This document shows positions 28,177 to 37,835 of a stretch of 64,000 nt of DNA, piece by piece. The DNA is taken from positions 5,918,809 through 5,982,808 of the forward strand of contig NZ_CP040297.1 in the NCBI RefSeq assembly GCF_013393945.1, written 5' to 3'. The stretch's first letter is position 1. Each line of letters starts with the position of its first letter. This DNA is from Nostoc sp. TCL26-01. Lineage in GTDB: Bacteria; Cyanobacteriota; Cyanobacteriia; Cyanobacteriales; Nostocaceae. The position numbers were made by a program, and so were the translations under genes. The notes under the pieces are model-generated. The model saw nothing but the letters and a program-made list of their open reading frames with translations. It ran no database searches and was not told the DNA's origin.

Positions 28177-30390
28177 ATGACGGCAATCACACCCAAGGCA
28201 TCTTCAGCGCTTCCCGATTTTTCCGCAGGTATCCAATATTTTGGTGAGGCGCTACCAAATTTTGAAACTTATGGTGCGACACCTGCAATAGAATCAGGCA
28301 AAGTAGCGATCGCTGATCCTACAGATCCTAGTGCTGTGTATCAAACCTTACTAGCTGCTGATGCTCTGCGCTATCTGACACTACAAATCACTGGTAGTAA
28401 GGCTTCTGGACATCCAGGTGGATTTGCTAGCCAAGCCGAAGCCTATGCCGCCTTAGTCATGCTGGGGTATAAAAACATCATTACCGAAGTGGGACACCAT
28501 GCCCCCGGATTTTATAGTGCCATGTTCCTCGATCGCTCCTTAGAGGATATGGGCATTTTTACAGTACAACAATTGCGCGATCGCTTCCGCGAAAAGCACG
28601 GACTTTTAGGACACCTTTCCGGTTACATCCCCGGTATTCTTGCACCCGCCGGCCCCTTGGGACAAGGACAACACTTTGCAATGGCGGCTGCACTCCTACA
28701 CAAAGATAAATTATTCCCCTTCACCCTGGGCGACGGTGGACTAGGTGAACCCTACATCATCAGTTCCATTGCCCACTTCCACACCGCTTATCCCACCGCC
28801 ACCAACTTCCTACCCGTGCTGGTATGGAATGGATACAGCCAAGAACATCACAGCATGGTATCCCTGAAAACCAACGAACAGATGACAGCCTTCTGGCAAG
28901 GTAACGGTTTTGCGGAAGTCGTGTTAGTCGATGCCAAGGAATTCGACGACCAAAACCAACCAGGAGATTATGTTGACAGTACCATATTCTCCTTTGAGCA
29001 ACGCCTAGCCTTTACCAAAGCCGTACTTGCAGGGGTAGATAAAGCCGCCCGTTCTGCCCTTGGTGGTAAACTCACCGTCTTTATTATCAAACAAATCAAA
29101 GGCGCAGGTGTCCACGCCAAAGGAGCAAAATCTCACAACCTTTATCCCAAAGACACCCTAGACGCACCCCACATCATCACTGCCTTACAAACCCGCGCCT
29201 TATCCCCCGCCGCTTGGCAAATCGTCAGAACCAACGCCGAACGCGCGGGTGGCGGCCCCGCAGCCAAGACAGTCGTCACAGAATTTGAGTTACCATTACC
29301 AGACTTAGGTACATTACCTTTAGAAGAATATGCCGTCGGTGGCGAACCCAAAGTTTCCACCACCGCAATGGGACGACTTGTAGGTGTAGTTGGACAAAAA
29401 GATCCCAATTTCCTCGTCACCAACGCCGACGGTAACGAAGCATCCGGTATTGGTAACATCAACCAAGCCTTAAAAATCATCCACCCCACCACCGACGACT
29501 TATACAACCAAGCACCCAACGGCCAAGTTTACGAACCCTTGAGTGAAGATGCTTGTGCAGGTTTAGCTGCTGGCTTATCCTTGATGGGTGCAAGAACTCT
29601 CTGGTGTTCCTACGAATCTTTCGCCATCAACGGCTTACCAATCTGGCAAACCGTCATTCAAGCAATGGCAGAATTACGCCGCCAAACCCCCTCAACCATC
29701 ACCTTATTCACAGCCGGCGCATTAGAACAAGGGCGCAACGGCTGGACACACCAACGTCCCGAAATTGAAGCTTACTTTGCCTCCCTGATGCGAAACGGCA
29801 ATGTCTTCCCCCTATTCCCCCCCGATGCTAACAGCACCCAAGTCTGTTACGACTGGGCATTAACAACTAAAAATAAAGGCATCGTCATCACCGCCAGTAA
29901 ATCACCCTTACCCATTCGCACTACCTTTGCCCAAACTCGCCAAGGTTTAGCAGATGGTGCAGTAGTGCTACATGAAATTGCTGGTGGGAAACAAGTAGTC
30001 TTTGCCGTCATTGGCGACATGACATTAATTCCCGTATTTGAAGCCGCCGCATTTTTAGAAACTGAAGGCATAGGTGTGAAGATAGTTTCTATCATCAACC
30101 CCCGTCGTTTATATCGTCCCCATGATGTAGCCTGGGATACCTGTTCAGAAGCTGATGGTGGTTTTATTGATGATGCCAAATTCGCAGAATTATTCGCAGG
30201 CGATGCCTTAATTGGTGTAACTGGTGGTGCAGCGTCAATGTTAGAACCCATCATGTTACGCAGCACCAGCAAGCGCGACACCTTTGCCTGGAAGCGTGGG
30301 GAAACTACAGCCAGTGCCGGCGAGTTGATGGCGTTTAATGGTTTGACTGCTGAGGCGTTGACTAAGCGAGCGATCGAGTTAGTGCATTAA
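28177..30390 (+). CDS. Transketolase-like thiamine-diphosphate enzyme
   Basis: 737 residues. The N-terminal half resembles the transketolase/phosphoketolase superfamily: TGSKASGHPGGFASQAE, VGHHAPGFYSAM, APAGPLGQGQHFAMAAALLH and FTLGDGGLGEPY, the last being the thiamine-diphosphate GDG motif. A pyrimidine-binding domain follows with TNADGNEASGIG and YESFAING. A C-terminal transketolase domain ends near 720. It is not a standard transketolase (DRFVLS and similar motifs missing) nor a typical phosphoketolase in its start. It may be a sugar-phosphate enzyme of unknown substrate. The codons look like strongly expressed cyanobacterial genes (many GCC/ACC/AAC). A hairpin follows the stop. Confidence 0.7.
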   Translation: MTAITPKASSALPDFSAGIQYFGEALPNFETYGATPAIESGKVAIADPTDPSAVYQTLLAADALRYLTLQITGSKASGHPGGFASQAEAYAALVMLGYKNIITEVGHHAPGFYSAMFLDRSLEDMGIFTVQQLRDRFREKHGLLGHLSGYIPGILAPAGPLGQGQHFAMAAALLHKDKLFPFTLGDGGLGEPYIISSIAHFHTAYPTATNFLPVLVWNGYSQEHHSMVSLKTNEQMTAFWQGNGFAEVVLVDAKEFDDQNQPGDYVDSTIFSFEQRLAFTKAVLAGVDKAARSALGGKLTVFIIKQIKGAGVHAKGAKSHNLYPKDTLDAPHIITALQTRALSPAAWQIVRTNAERAGGGPAAKTVVTEFELPLPDLGTLPLEEYAVGGEPKVSTTAMGRLVGVVGQKDPNFLVTNADGNEASGIGNINQALKIIHPTTDDLYNQAPNGQVYEPLSEDACAGLAAGLSLMGARTLWCSYESFAINGLPIWQTVIQAMAELRRQTPSTITLFTAGALEQGRNGWTHQRPEIEAYFASLMRNGNVFPLFPPDANSTQVCYDWALTTKNKGIVITASKSPLPIRTTFAQTRQGLADGAVVLHEIAGGKQVVFAVIGDMTLIPVFEAAAFLETEGIGVKIVSIINPRRLYRPHDVAWDTCSEADGGFIDDAKFAELFAGDALIGVTGGAASMLEPIMLRSTSKRDTFAWKRGETTASAGELMAFNGLTAEALTKRAIELVH

Positions 30391-30409
30391 ATTACATTTA
30401 ATATGCTAT

Positions 30410-30436
30410 CCCATCTAGGTTTTTACTTAGGTGGGG
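30410..30436 (+). terminator. Hairpin after the transketolase-like gene
   Basis: CCCATCTAGGT and ACTTAGGTGGG pair at 9 of 11 positions, with G-T pairs at the rest, around TTTT, 20 bases after the stop. No strong T run follows, so it may be a weak terminator. Confidence 0.45.
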
Positions 30437-30484
30437 TTATAACTAAGTAGTAAATCAACTTTTACTAATTAGGATTAAGCAACC

Positions 30485-32833
30485 ATGTCTTCAGAACAAT
30501 TCCAAACCGCACACAGCAGTATTTACAATTTAGGTACACGGTTGTTACAGTACCTTCAGGAAATTCGCCAAAATCGTCTCAATGAAGGTGATGATACCAA
30601 GGGTTTGCAGAGTGTTGAGCATGACATCACTACAGCCTTAACCGCGTTGCAACAACAAAAATATCAGGTGGCGGTTATTGCAGCCATGAAAGCGGGAAAG
30701 AGTACCTTTCTCAACTCTATTATTGGTGTGGATGTTTTAGCTAGTGAAACAGCAGCTTGTACCATTTGTCGTACAGATGTACTTCACATTCCTGCTGATC
30801 AAGTTCCCAGACTGTTAGAATACCGAGCAGGAGAAAGAAAACCTCTTGTTATTGCTGAAGGAAACGAAGGAGAAATTCAGCAGCAATTTTTAGTTAGAAC
30901 CCGTGAAATTAGAGAAACGGGAAATACTGATAATACTATCCGCTTTGAAATAGAACATCCTATTGAAGCCATTAGCGGATTTTCTTCACTTGCGGGTTTT
31001 ACTCTCGTTGACACACCTGGGCCAAATGAATGGGAATCTGCTCGGTTTAACACTGTAGCACTAAAGCAAACTGCTCTGGAAGCTTTAAGAACCTGCAATG
31101 CAATTTTGTTTGTTTTAAATTACGCTTCTTACAAAGATAATGCTGTTTCTGAATTATTTAAAGATGTAGTAGAGAATCGCAAGGAAATTTTAGAGTCTGA
31201 CAAAGGTAAGATTTACTTTATTCTCAACAAGATTGATCAGAAAACTGAAAAAGACAGAGAAATTGAAGAAGTAATTAAAGATTTAGAACGCGAATTATCT
31301 AGCTTTGGTTTTCCTAACCCCATTATTTATCCTGCCAGTTCCAGACAAGGACTTTTAGCAAAATTAATCAAACAAGAAAAAGCAACAGAAAGTCAAATAA
31401 AAGATTTTAAGAAATTCTTCAGTGCTAGATATGCAACTGAAGATGAAGAAGGAAATCAAATTATACCAGCCCCTCGGAAAATTGCGCCACAAGCTTTAAT
31501 AGATAGTGGTATTCCTACTATTCAAGAAACAGTAATTGAAACTATTACTAAAAATTCAGGATGGAATCTTTTGAGTGATGCCTTAGCAAAAATAGATAAA
31601 GCCGCTAAATCAATTGAAGATACTCTCAGCACAAAAATTAGTGGCTGGGAAATGGATATTACAGCTTTAAAGCAAAAAATTGAAGAATACAAAAAACGGT
31701 CTGTGAATGCCAAAATCAAAGTAGAAGATGTAAAAAAGTCTGTAGATAAACAAAAACAAATACTTGTAAATGGTTTTAGCCAAGGAATTGATTTATTCGC
31801 TTCAGGTACTAAAGCACAAATTCAATACCAGATCGAGCTTATAGCTGAATCTCAGTCAGCCAAATTACCTAGTGCAAAAAAAGTAAAAGCCAATCTATCA
31901 CCACTAGCAAAAGTAGATAACAATATTTGGGAGAATATTGGGGATATAGTAGCTGATGTTGGTGGTGGTATCCTAGACCTAGTTAGCAAAGGTTTAGGAA
32001 ATATATTTAGAGTAGGTATTAAAGGAGGTGCATCTTTAATTAAAGAGATTATTAAATCTGCACCTGAAGTCTTTGATGCTTCTAATTCTTCTCCTGATGA
32101 AACTCTAAAAATTTCTGATCCGTATGTGATAAAAGTTAAGAATAAAAAAGATGCTCAAAATATTAACAAAACCATTAATGAATTTTGTAGCCCTCTAATT
32201 CAGGGTTTTTGGCTAGATACTCAAGATAGATTGGTTAGAGATGGTTCTAATATTCGTGAAAAATTGGCTTTCAAAATCCAAAGTGATATCCAACAAATAT
32301 CTAATGAATTATCTGATTATTTGGGTGAAGCATTGCAAGTTGAATTAAATGTTAACCCTATTCAGTTTCCGAATTTTGAATTTAAGGGAATTGATACCAA
32401 TATTAAACAACAACAAAAAGTGTTTACCAGGACAAAACAAGAACTAAGAACAGAGACGAATTGCTGTTCTCATAAGTCCTATTATGTTCCTGTTGAATAT
32501 GAAGATAGACAAGATTTCTATGAAATCAATTTAAAGCAAACTTCGCAGTTAATTAACTCGAAGATAGATGAACAGGTTTCGAGAAATCGAGAATTGCTAC
32601 AAAGAGTCATTGAAAAACAAATTGCAGAAGATTTTAGACGTGCAGAGCAACAAATCAATGATTATATCAGAAAATTTCAAGATGATTTTGACAGTCTACT
32701 AAAAGAACGGGAGGAAAAACAAACAGAAGTAGATAAAATTCTTGATAACTTGAATCTGCAAAAAGAGAAACTCAATGAATATTTACAGGAATTAAAATTA
32801 ATGCGTCAGTCCCTCAATACTTGGAAACCATAG
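30485..32833 (+). CDS. Dynamin-like large GTPase
   Basis: 782 residues. GTPase domain: P-loop AAMKAGKSTFLNSII at about 66-80, switch threonines in SETAACTICRTDV, G3 VDTPGPNEW near 178, and G4 NKID near 253. Then come long coiled-coil segments (about 380-420 and 695-782), with a glycine-rich, hydrophobic patch (about 500-530) that could touch membrane. This is the layout of bacterial dynamin-like proteins, which remodel or guard membranes; the precise role here is not known. The gene stands alone, with a 568-base gap after it. Confidence 0.82.
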   Translation: MSSEQFQTAHSSIYNLGTRLLQYLQEIRQNRLNEGDDTKGLQSVEHDITTALTALQQQKYQVAVIAAMKAGKSTFLNSIIGVDVLASETAACTICRTDVLHIPADQVPRLLEYRAGERKPLVIAEGNEGEIQQQFLVRTREIRETGNTDNTIRFEIEHPIEAISGFSSLAGFTLVDTPGPNEWESARFNTVALKQTALEALRTCNAILFVLNYASYKDNAVSELFKDVVENRKEILESDKGKIYFILNKIDQKTEKDREIEEVIKDLERELSSFGFPNPIIYPASSRQGLLAKLIKQEKATESQIKDFKKFFSARYATEDEEGNQIIPAPRKIAPQALIDSGIPTIQETVIETITKNSGWNLLSDALAKIDKAAKSIEDTLSTKISGWEMDITALKQKIEEYKKRSVNAKIKVEDVKKSVDKQKQILVNGFSQGIDLFASGTKAQIQYQIELIAESQSAKLPSAKKVKANLSPLAKVDNNIWENIGDIVADVGGGILDLVSKGLGNIFRVGIKGGASLIKEIIKSAPEVFDASNSSPDETLKISDPYVIKVKNKKDAQNINKTINEFCSPLIQGFWLDTQDRLVRDGSNIREKLAFKIQSDIQQISNELSDYLGEALQVELNVNPIQFPNFEFKGIDTNIKQQQKVFTRTKQELRTETNCCSHKSYYVPVEYEDRQDFYEINLKQTSQLINSKIDEQVSRNRELLQRVIEKQIAEDFRRAEQQINDYIRKFQDDFDSLLKEREEKQTEVDKILDNLNLQKEKLNEYLQELKLMRQSLNTWKP

Positions 32834-33401
32834 CGACCAATCCAAGGTAGGTTGGGTGGAGGCGCAAGCTTGTTTATTTGCAGCATAACAAATTGATATT
32901 TGTGCCGTACCCCAACACCAAATAACCTTAATTCAGCCAGATAATTTAAGATGTAAAATTCTTGTTGTGAAAAGTGAGATCATTTGTCATCCGTGACAGG
33001 TTAAGAGAATTGCGAATTTATCACTCTTGGTTTTGAAGAAGATTAGCCCTATCAAAAACTTATTTGATTATCATTTTCATTAATGGCTTTTTGAGTATTT
33101 TAGCTGATTGACAAAATGTACGTTTTTTTAACCTGTCACGGGTGGTTTATAGAGATTTTCATGCCGATGAAGTACACCTGTCTAGTCCAGAGGTTGTATG
33201 AGCGGGTTAAGAGAGATATTGGTGAATAATGTCAGCATATCTGTTAACTCGCCCCTACTGCTTGTGAGAAATGTGGGTAGCCTCTGTTGACTGCTTCCCT
33301 CCGCACCCCTCTGCGTTTAAAACTATTATCTCATTTTTATTTCCTAACTTCTAACCTCAATAAATTAACTTTTCTCAAGCTAATTTAAAGCTAATTCAAG
33401 G
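32834..33401. other. Intergenic gap holding a foldback element
   Basis: No gene seen. The main content is the inverted-repeat unit at 32991-33141 (listed separately). A CCCTCCGC(A/G)...CCTCTGCGTTTAAA phrase near 33300 recurs near 62570. Confidence 0.5.
32991..33141. mobile_element. Small inverted-repeat element, 151 bp
   Basis: The ends CCGTGACAGGTTAA (32991-33004) and TTAACCTGTCACGG (33128-33141) are perfect 14-base complements. The interior is AT-rich and non-coding. No clear target duplication was seen. It looks like a non-autonomous transposon remnant. Confidence 0.65.
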
Positions 33402-33803
33402 CTACCATTGCAGATTTTCGGTGGTAAAAGAGTCAGGTATAAGTTCTTGAATTTTTTTTGATTTTAGTGTGCCGTTAATTTGATAAATTGTTTCTATTTC
33501 TTTGCCGAACTCAATAATGAACTGTCTACAAGCACCACAAGGGGATAGATCGCCATGAGGTGAGAATATAGCTATTGCTTTTAAATTACAATCGCCATCA
33601 GCAATAGCTTTAGAAATAGCTACTCTTTCTGCACAAATTGTCAGGCTATAGGAAGCATTCTCTACATTACAAGCTGAGTATATTTTTCCACTATCTGTGA
33701 TAACAGATGCTCCCACCGGATAATTTGAATATGGTGAGTATGAATTTTTAGATGCTTTGGCTGCTTCTTGAAAGAGTAAGTTTTTTTCTTCATCTGATAG
33801 CAT
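33402..33803 (-). CDS. cdd: Cytidine deaminase
   Basis: 133 residues from the chosen start (MLSDEEKNLLFQEAAKASKN). Zinc site and catalysis: NVENASYSLTICAERVA gives Cys and Glu, and SPCGACRQ gives the Cys pair. It deaminates cytidine/deoxycytidine to uridine forms in pyrimidine salvage. The frame is open further up to 33872, but the extra 23 residues do not fit the family. A GGAG sits just before ATG 33803, and 133 residues is the standard length of the small tetrameric enzyme. No partner genes nearby. Confidence 0.9.
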   Translation of the reverse strand: MLSDEEKNLLFQEAAKASKNSYSPYSNYPVGASVITDSGKIYSACNVENASYSLTICAERVAISKAIADGDCNLKAIAIFSPHGDLSPCGACRQFIIEFGKEIETIYQINGTLKSKKIQELIPDSFTTENLQW

Positions 33804-33901
33804 AAATGGCCTTAACTCCAAAATTTCACAACGTAAGTAAATGGTGCAACTTTCTCTCAAACCTAATATCATTTCACGTTAATCATGATACATATGAAAG
33901 G

Positions 33902-33944
33902 GAACAGGTGACAGGTGACAGGTGACAGGTGACAGGTAACAGGG
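33902..33944. repeat. GGTGACA tandem array
   Basis: About five units of the 7-base GGTGACA/GGTAACA. The relative GGTAACA array stands at 63113-63165. Not coding. Confidence 0.85.
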
Positions 33945-34027
33945 AAGGAGGAAACAAGCCACCCACAAGGGGCTTTAGCGTAGCGGGACGTAGTACGGTT
34001 TTGAACCTTTACTTTTTCATAAATAAT

Positions 34028-34053
34028 AAAAAACCCCAGCTTTGCAGCTAGGG
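34028..34053 (-). terminator. Rho-independent terminator of psb34
   Basis: On the minus strand CCCTAGCT-GCAA-AGCTGGGG forms an 8-bp stem (one T-G pair) followed by TTTTTTATT. It lies about 55 bases after the psb34 stop codon. Confidence 0.85.
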
Positions 34054-34106
34054 TGATAAGGAGAAGTACGAATGACAATGAGTACCGATACCGACGCTGG
34101 GAAATT

Positions 34107-34277
34107 TTAGCTAACGCTGAAAGCTACAAACAAGAGAGTGGTGACTATAAATGCAGCAAATGCTGCTTGGTATTTGTAGCTACGTTGCTCATCTTGATTA
34201 GGATAGGCAGCATAGTAGACTTGGGGTTCAGTAGCGTAGTTGTTTAAAATACCTTCTTCATTAACGGTAGTGTACAT
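34107..34277 (-). CDS. psb34: Psb34 (ssl1498-type photosystem II assembly protein)
   Basis: A 56-residue protein beginning MYTTVNEEGILNNYATEPQV, then YYAAYPNQDEQRSYKYQAA, and ending in one membrane span (about residues 37-54, FAAFIVTTLLFVAFSVS). It matches my memory of Synechocystis ssl1498, named Psb34, which binds CP47-containing photosystem II assembly intermediates and shares its N-terminal motif with high-light-inducible proteins. ATG 34277 has AAGGAAAA upstream as a ribosome-binding site. A clear terminator follows, so the gene is transcribed alone. The protein is intact. Confidence 0.88.
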   Translation of the reverse strand: MYTTVNEEGILNNYATEPQVYYAAYPNQDEQRSYKYQAAFAAFIVTTLLFVAFSVS

Positions 34278-34495
34278 ATGTTTTTTCCTTGATTTATTAA
34301 TTTATGTAACTAAATTTAACAAGTTTGTTACAAAGTGTCAACCTGTCTTGACAAAAAAGAGGTGATAGTAGTAATAAATTTTGCTTATGTAAGGTAGTTG
34401 TAGCCTTCGGACAGTGTCTCGGAGGTATCGCTTTCCAGAATCGGTTTTAGATACAATCAAACAAAGCAAAGACAACCAGCCCAACTGAAACCATC

Positions 34496-35068
34496 ATGAA
34501 CCAAGCGATAGAGGGAGTACGCTGGACAGTCCACGATATAGAGGTTCTACCGGAAAATGAGTGGACACGCTACGAAATTATCGATGGAGAACTCTTTGTG
34601 ACTCGCACACTTCACTACCGTCATCAGCAAGTTTGTGGTAAGGTCTACCGACATCTTGATAGTTGGTCAGAATTAACTGGTTTAGGTGTAACAATTTTGA
34701 GTCCAGGGGTACTTTTTTCGGAAGCAGATAGTGTCATCCCGGATGTGGTGTGGGTAAGTCGAGAAAGATTAGTGCAAATTGAAGATGAAGCCGGACATTT
34801 GACTGGCGCACCAGAGTTAGTGATAGAAGTGTTATCCCCAGGTAAACAAAACGAACTTCGAGACAAAATAGCCAAACTGAAACTGTATTCAGTTCAAGGT
34901 GTGCGAGAGTATTGGATTGTTGATCGTTTCACGCAACAAGTCGAAGTTTATCGACGAGAAAAAGCCCAATTAGTGTTGGTAGCAACTTTATTAGGTGATG
35001 ATGAAATTACATCCCCTCTTTTACCAGAATTTAGCTGTTCCATCCAATGCTTTTTTTCTGAGTGCTGA
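34496..35068 (+). CDS. Uma2-family (DUF820) putative endonuclease
   Basis: 190 residues with the PD-(D/E)XK-like layout of DUF820: E/IIDGELFVTRT early, DSVIPDVVWVSRERL (Asp), then ELVIEVLSPGK (Glu and Lys) and YSVQGVREYWIVD. Such genes occur in very many copies in Nostoc-type genomes; nuclease activity is a family prediction with few experiments. The stop codon falls in a GAGTGCTGAGTGATGAGTGCTG repeat. No partner or target is evident. Confidence 0.85.
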   Translation: MNQAIEGVRWTVHDIEVLPENEWTRYEIIDGELFVTRTLHYRHQQVCGKVYRHLDSWSELTGLGVTILSPGVLFSEADSVIPDVVWVSRERLVQIEDEAGHLTGAPELVIEVLSPGKQNELRDKIAKLKLYSVQGVREYWIVDRFTQQVEVYRREKAQLVLVATLLGDDEITSPLLPEFSCSIQCFFSEC

Positions 35069-35345
35069 GTGATGAGTGCTGTAAAGCCCTTCTCCTCAAG
35101 GAGACGCTACGCAAACGGGCATGGCTGGGCTTAGAGCGGTAGCGGGGCGATGCAGCCCGTGCTGAGTGAGGGAGTGAGGGATTAGTAAAATAGTAACTAA
35201 TGACTAATGACTAATGACTAATGACTAATGACTATTGACTATTGACTAATGACTATTGACTATTGACTAATGACTATTGACTATTGACTAATGACTATTG
35301 ACTAATGACTATTGACTAATGACCATTGACTATTGACTATTGGTA
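35069..35345. repeat. Repeat tract with long GACTAAT/GACTATT array
   Basis: 35193-35342 is an array of some 20 units of GACTAAT and GACTATT. A GC-rich dispersed sequence (35083-35165, with GGAGACGCTACGCAAACG) comes before it. The histidine kinase gene reading from the right ends inside the array at 35302. Confidence 0.88.
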
Positions 35346-37131
35346 ACGTCAACCAAAACGTTGCACCTGTCTCTGATTCGCTTTCGATGCCGATTTCGCC
35401 ACCGTGGGCTGTGATAATATGCTTACATAGATATAAGCCTAAACCTAAACCGACAGAGTTGCGAAGATTACCACCGCGAAAATAGAGGTTAAATAGTTGT
35501 TCACTTTGTTGCTGGCTAATTCCTACACCATTATCAGAAACAGTGCAGTAAATTTTGTCACCTTGATGGGTGGCATTGATAGTCAAGTGTAGTCCTGGGG
35601 GATTATGCTTAATGGCATTGACAATGAGGTTAGAAAATACTCGCCATAGTTGGGTAGGATCAGCATTGACTAGAGGTAAATCGGCTGTCACTAAATTGGT
35701 GAGAGTGGCTTGATTATCTGCCAGCATTGGTTCTAAATCAGCGATCGCTGCTCGTACCACTGTCTGTAATTCTACTATTTGGCATTGTAAAACTACACCT
35801 TTTACCTCACTGATATGGGCTTCGAGTAAAGAATTGATTAAATTCAGTTGGCGATCGCTACTCTGAACCATCCGTTCTAAAATTAAACGTGATACAGGAA
35901 TCAGAGATTTGTCATCCTGATGAGCAAGTAAATTTCTCAACACCATGACAGTACCCAAAACTGGGTTGCGTAAGTCATGGGACACTGCATGGAAAAATAT
36001 TCTCAATGCTTCCTGGGCTTGTTTGCGTTGGGTGATGTCTTCAATTAAACCTTCGTAGTAAAGTAAGTTGCCTTGTTCGTCCCTGACTGCGTAGGCTTTT
36101 TCGACAATCCAGACAATACTCCCATCTTGACGATAAATTTGGGATTCAAATTCAGAGACGAACCCATCTTGTTCAATTAAGCGAATAAATTCACGGCGAC
36201 GCTTAGGGTCAACATATAATTGATGCTCGATATCAGTAAAATTAGCTGTCACCTCTTCGGGATAAGTGTAACCATAAATACGCGCTAAAGCAGGATTAGC
36301 TGTAATGTAACGTCCATCAGGACTACTTTGGAAAATACCTTCAATGGCATTTTCAAAGATACTGCGGTATTTAGCCTCTGCCAGTCGTAATTTATTGTTA
36401 GCTGATTCTAATTCTTTGTGGGCGTAAAACTCTGAGGATTGTAGGCGATCGTATAGATAAACACCAAAGTCACAGATAGCACAAAACCAAAAAATATATA
36501 AAATAAATGTGACATTGTATATTTCTGGGTTTTCTGGGATGGGTGTCTTTAGTCCCAGTACTGTGTTGACACCAAAATAATAAGCTAAAATTCCCATTTG
36601 ACAGACCAAATGGAGATTCCAGCGTACTGGCATGAATGTAGCTTGACTCAAGAATAATAGCGACCAGCCGGGAGTATCAGGTAGGGCAAAACCTTTAATG
36701 GTGGCAAATAATTGCGATGCTAAACTCAGTGACCAAGATGAGCCTAAAAATAGGATACCTGGATGTCGATGACCAAACTTTGTTTTATGTAAAGCAAAAC
36801 ACACTAGTAGACTGAACAACATGGCTACATTAATTGCCAGTCCTTGCGTTTTCCAAACTTGTGGGAATAAATCTAACTCTTCGAGAGGAAAAAATAGATC
36901 GTAAACATCTCTGAAAGTAAAGGTTAATAGACAGCCTAAAACTAGCCACAACCACAGATGCAATCTCTGCCACAAAAACCGATGTCTACTCACAAGCCAA
37001 TCCTGTTGATGAGGGACGGCTTTGTAAACATCTTGAATCTCATGTATTGTTGGTGCAGAAATAGTCTCTCTCCACCACCTCTGCAATTTTTTCCACAAGG
37101 TATCCATCAGAGTCTTACCAACTTCACCCAT
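35302..37131 (-). CDS. Membrane-bound PAS histidine kinase
   Basis: 609 residues (a second possible start, MDTLW, is 8 codons in). The N terminus carries about six membrane helices (55-230). Next come a coiled stretch and a PAS domain (about 255-370: YRSIFENAIEGIFQSSPDGRY), with a PAC tail (YYEGLIEDITQRKQA). The histidine kinase core has FFHAVSHDLRNPVLGT, VFSNLIVNAIKHNPPG, DNGVGIS and GLGLGLYL. It senses an unknown signal; there is no response regulator beside it. Its last residues IVNSQWSLVNSH and the TAG stop are coded by the tandem array at 35193-35342, so the natural end has been extended or replaced. Confidence 0.88.
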   Translation of the reverse strand: MGEVGKTLMDTLWKKLQRWWRETISAPTIHEIQDVYKAVPHQQDWLVSRHRFLWQRLHLWLWLVLGCLLTFTFRDVYDLFFPLEELDLFPQVWKTQGLAINVAMLFSLLVCFALHKTKFGHRHPGILFLGSSWSLSLASQLFATIKGFALPDTPGWSLLFLSQATFMPVRWNLHLVCQMGILAYYFGVNTVLGLKTPIPENPEIYNVTFILYIFWFCAICDFGVYLYDRLQSSEFYAHKELESANNKLRLAEAKYRSIFENAIEGIFQSSPDGRYITANPALARIYGYTYPEEVTANFTDIEHQLYVDPKRRREFIRLIEQDGFVSEFESQIYRQDGSIVWIVEKAYAVRDEQGNLLYYEGLIEDITQRKQAQEALRIFFHAVSHDLRNPVLGTVMVLRNLLAHQDDKSLIPVSRLILERMVQSSDRQLNLINSLLEAHISEVKGVVLQCQIVELQTVVRAAIADLEPMLADNQATLTNLVTADLPLVNADPTQLWRVFSNLIVNAIKHNPPGLHLTINATHQGDKIYCTVSDNGVGISQQQSEQLFNLYFRGGNLRNSVGLGLGLYLCKHIITAHGGEIGIESESETGATFWLTLPIVNSQWSLVNSH

Positions 37132-37835
37132 CCCATTGGAGGTGTTTGCTGCTTCTAGACTGTCATGATACCAATTTGTAATTCGTAATTGGTAATTCGT
37201 AATTCGTAATTAAGAAAGTTAGGTTTAGGCAATAGCAATAAGTAAGTGGGCGTGAATAATTATCATTGGGAAAAGGCAATAGGCAATAGGCAATAGGCAA
37301 TAGGCAATAGGCAATAGGCAATAGGCAATAGGCAATAGGCAATAGGCAATAGGCAATAGGCAATAGGAATAAGGATTTGAGCCTTGTTCATATTTCTTCA
37401 CATAGCTTGGTTTTATTGCGCCAACCTACTTAGCAACACTTAACGCACAGAATATTCAATCGGTGAGAGCAAATATGCTCATGAAATTTTTCCTCTCCTA
37501 CTTCCCCTGCCTCCCCTGCTCACCAAAGCGATTGTATATTTTTTTAGTTGGAGGATCATCTCAGGTGTTGGGGGTCTGGTGTGCGGTTTGATAGATGAGA
37601 AAGTATATTGTTAATTTGATAATAGCATCACAAAAAATTGAAAAAATATCTTAATAAGTATAAAGTATAATCTTGAAAGTTTCTGCTGACAACTGTCTGC
37701 AAAATAAGGATATAGCTAGGCGCGATACCCGATTAATCTATAAAAATTATCAATTTAGATGTTAAAAATGCAAATGTTGTCGAAAACACACCCGACCTAC
37801 CTAAATGATTATATTTTTCAATTAACTAGAAGATA
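37132..37835. other. Intergenic region with CAATAGG array, upstream of fec genes
   Basis: No gene seen. 37275-37367 is a run of about 13 CAATAGG units. Before it stands a GTAATTC/GTAATTG inverted stretch (37179-37215). The right part (37560-37835) is AT-rich and should hold the promoter of the iron-uptake operon. I could not find a convincing Fur box. Confidence 0.6.

Noticed and set aside
33804-33872. Upstream start of cytidine deaminase
   Set aside because: The family length is met from ATG 33803, which has a GGAG in front.
33869-34078. 69-codon minus frame
   Set aside because: Made of the GGTGACA array and the psb34 terminator; no coding signal.
37275-37367. Possible CRISPR array
   Set aside because: The repeats are 7 bases and head to tail with no spacers; this is a simple tandem array.
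37560-37835. Fur box before the iron-uptake genes
   Set aside because: AT-rich stretches are present, but nothing close to a proper 19-base Fur site.
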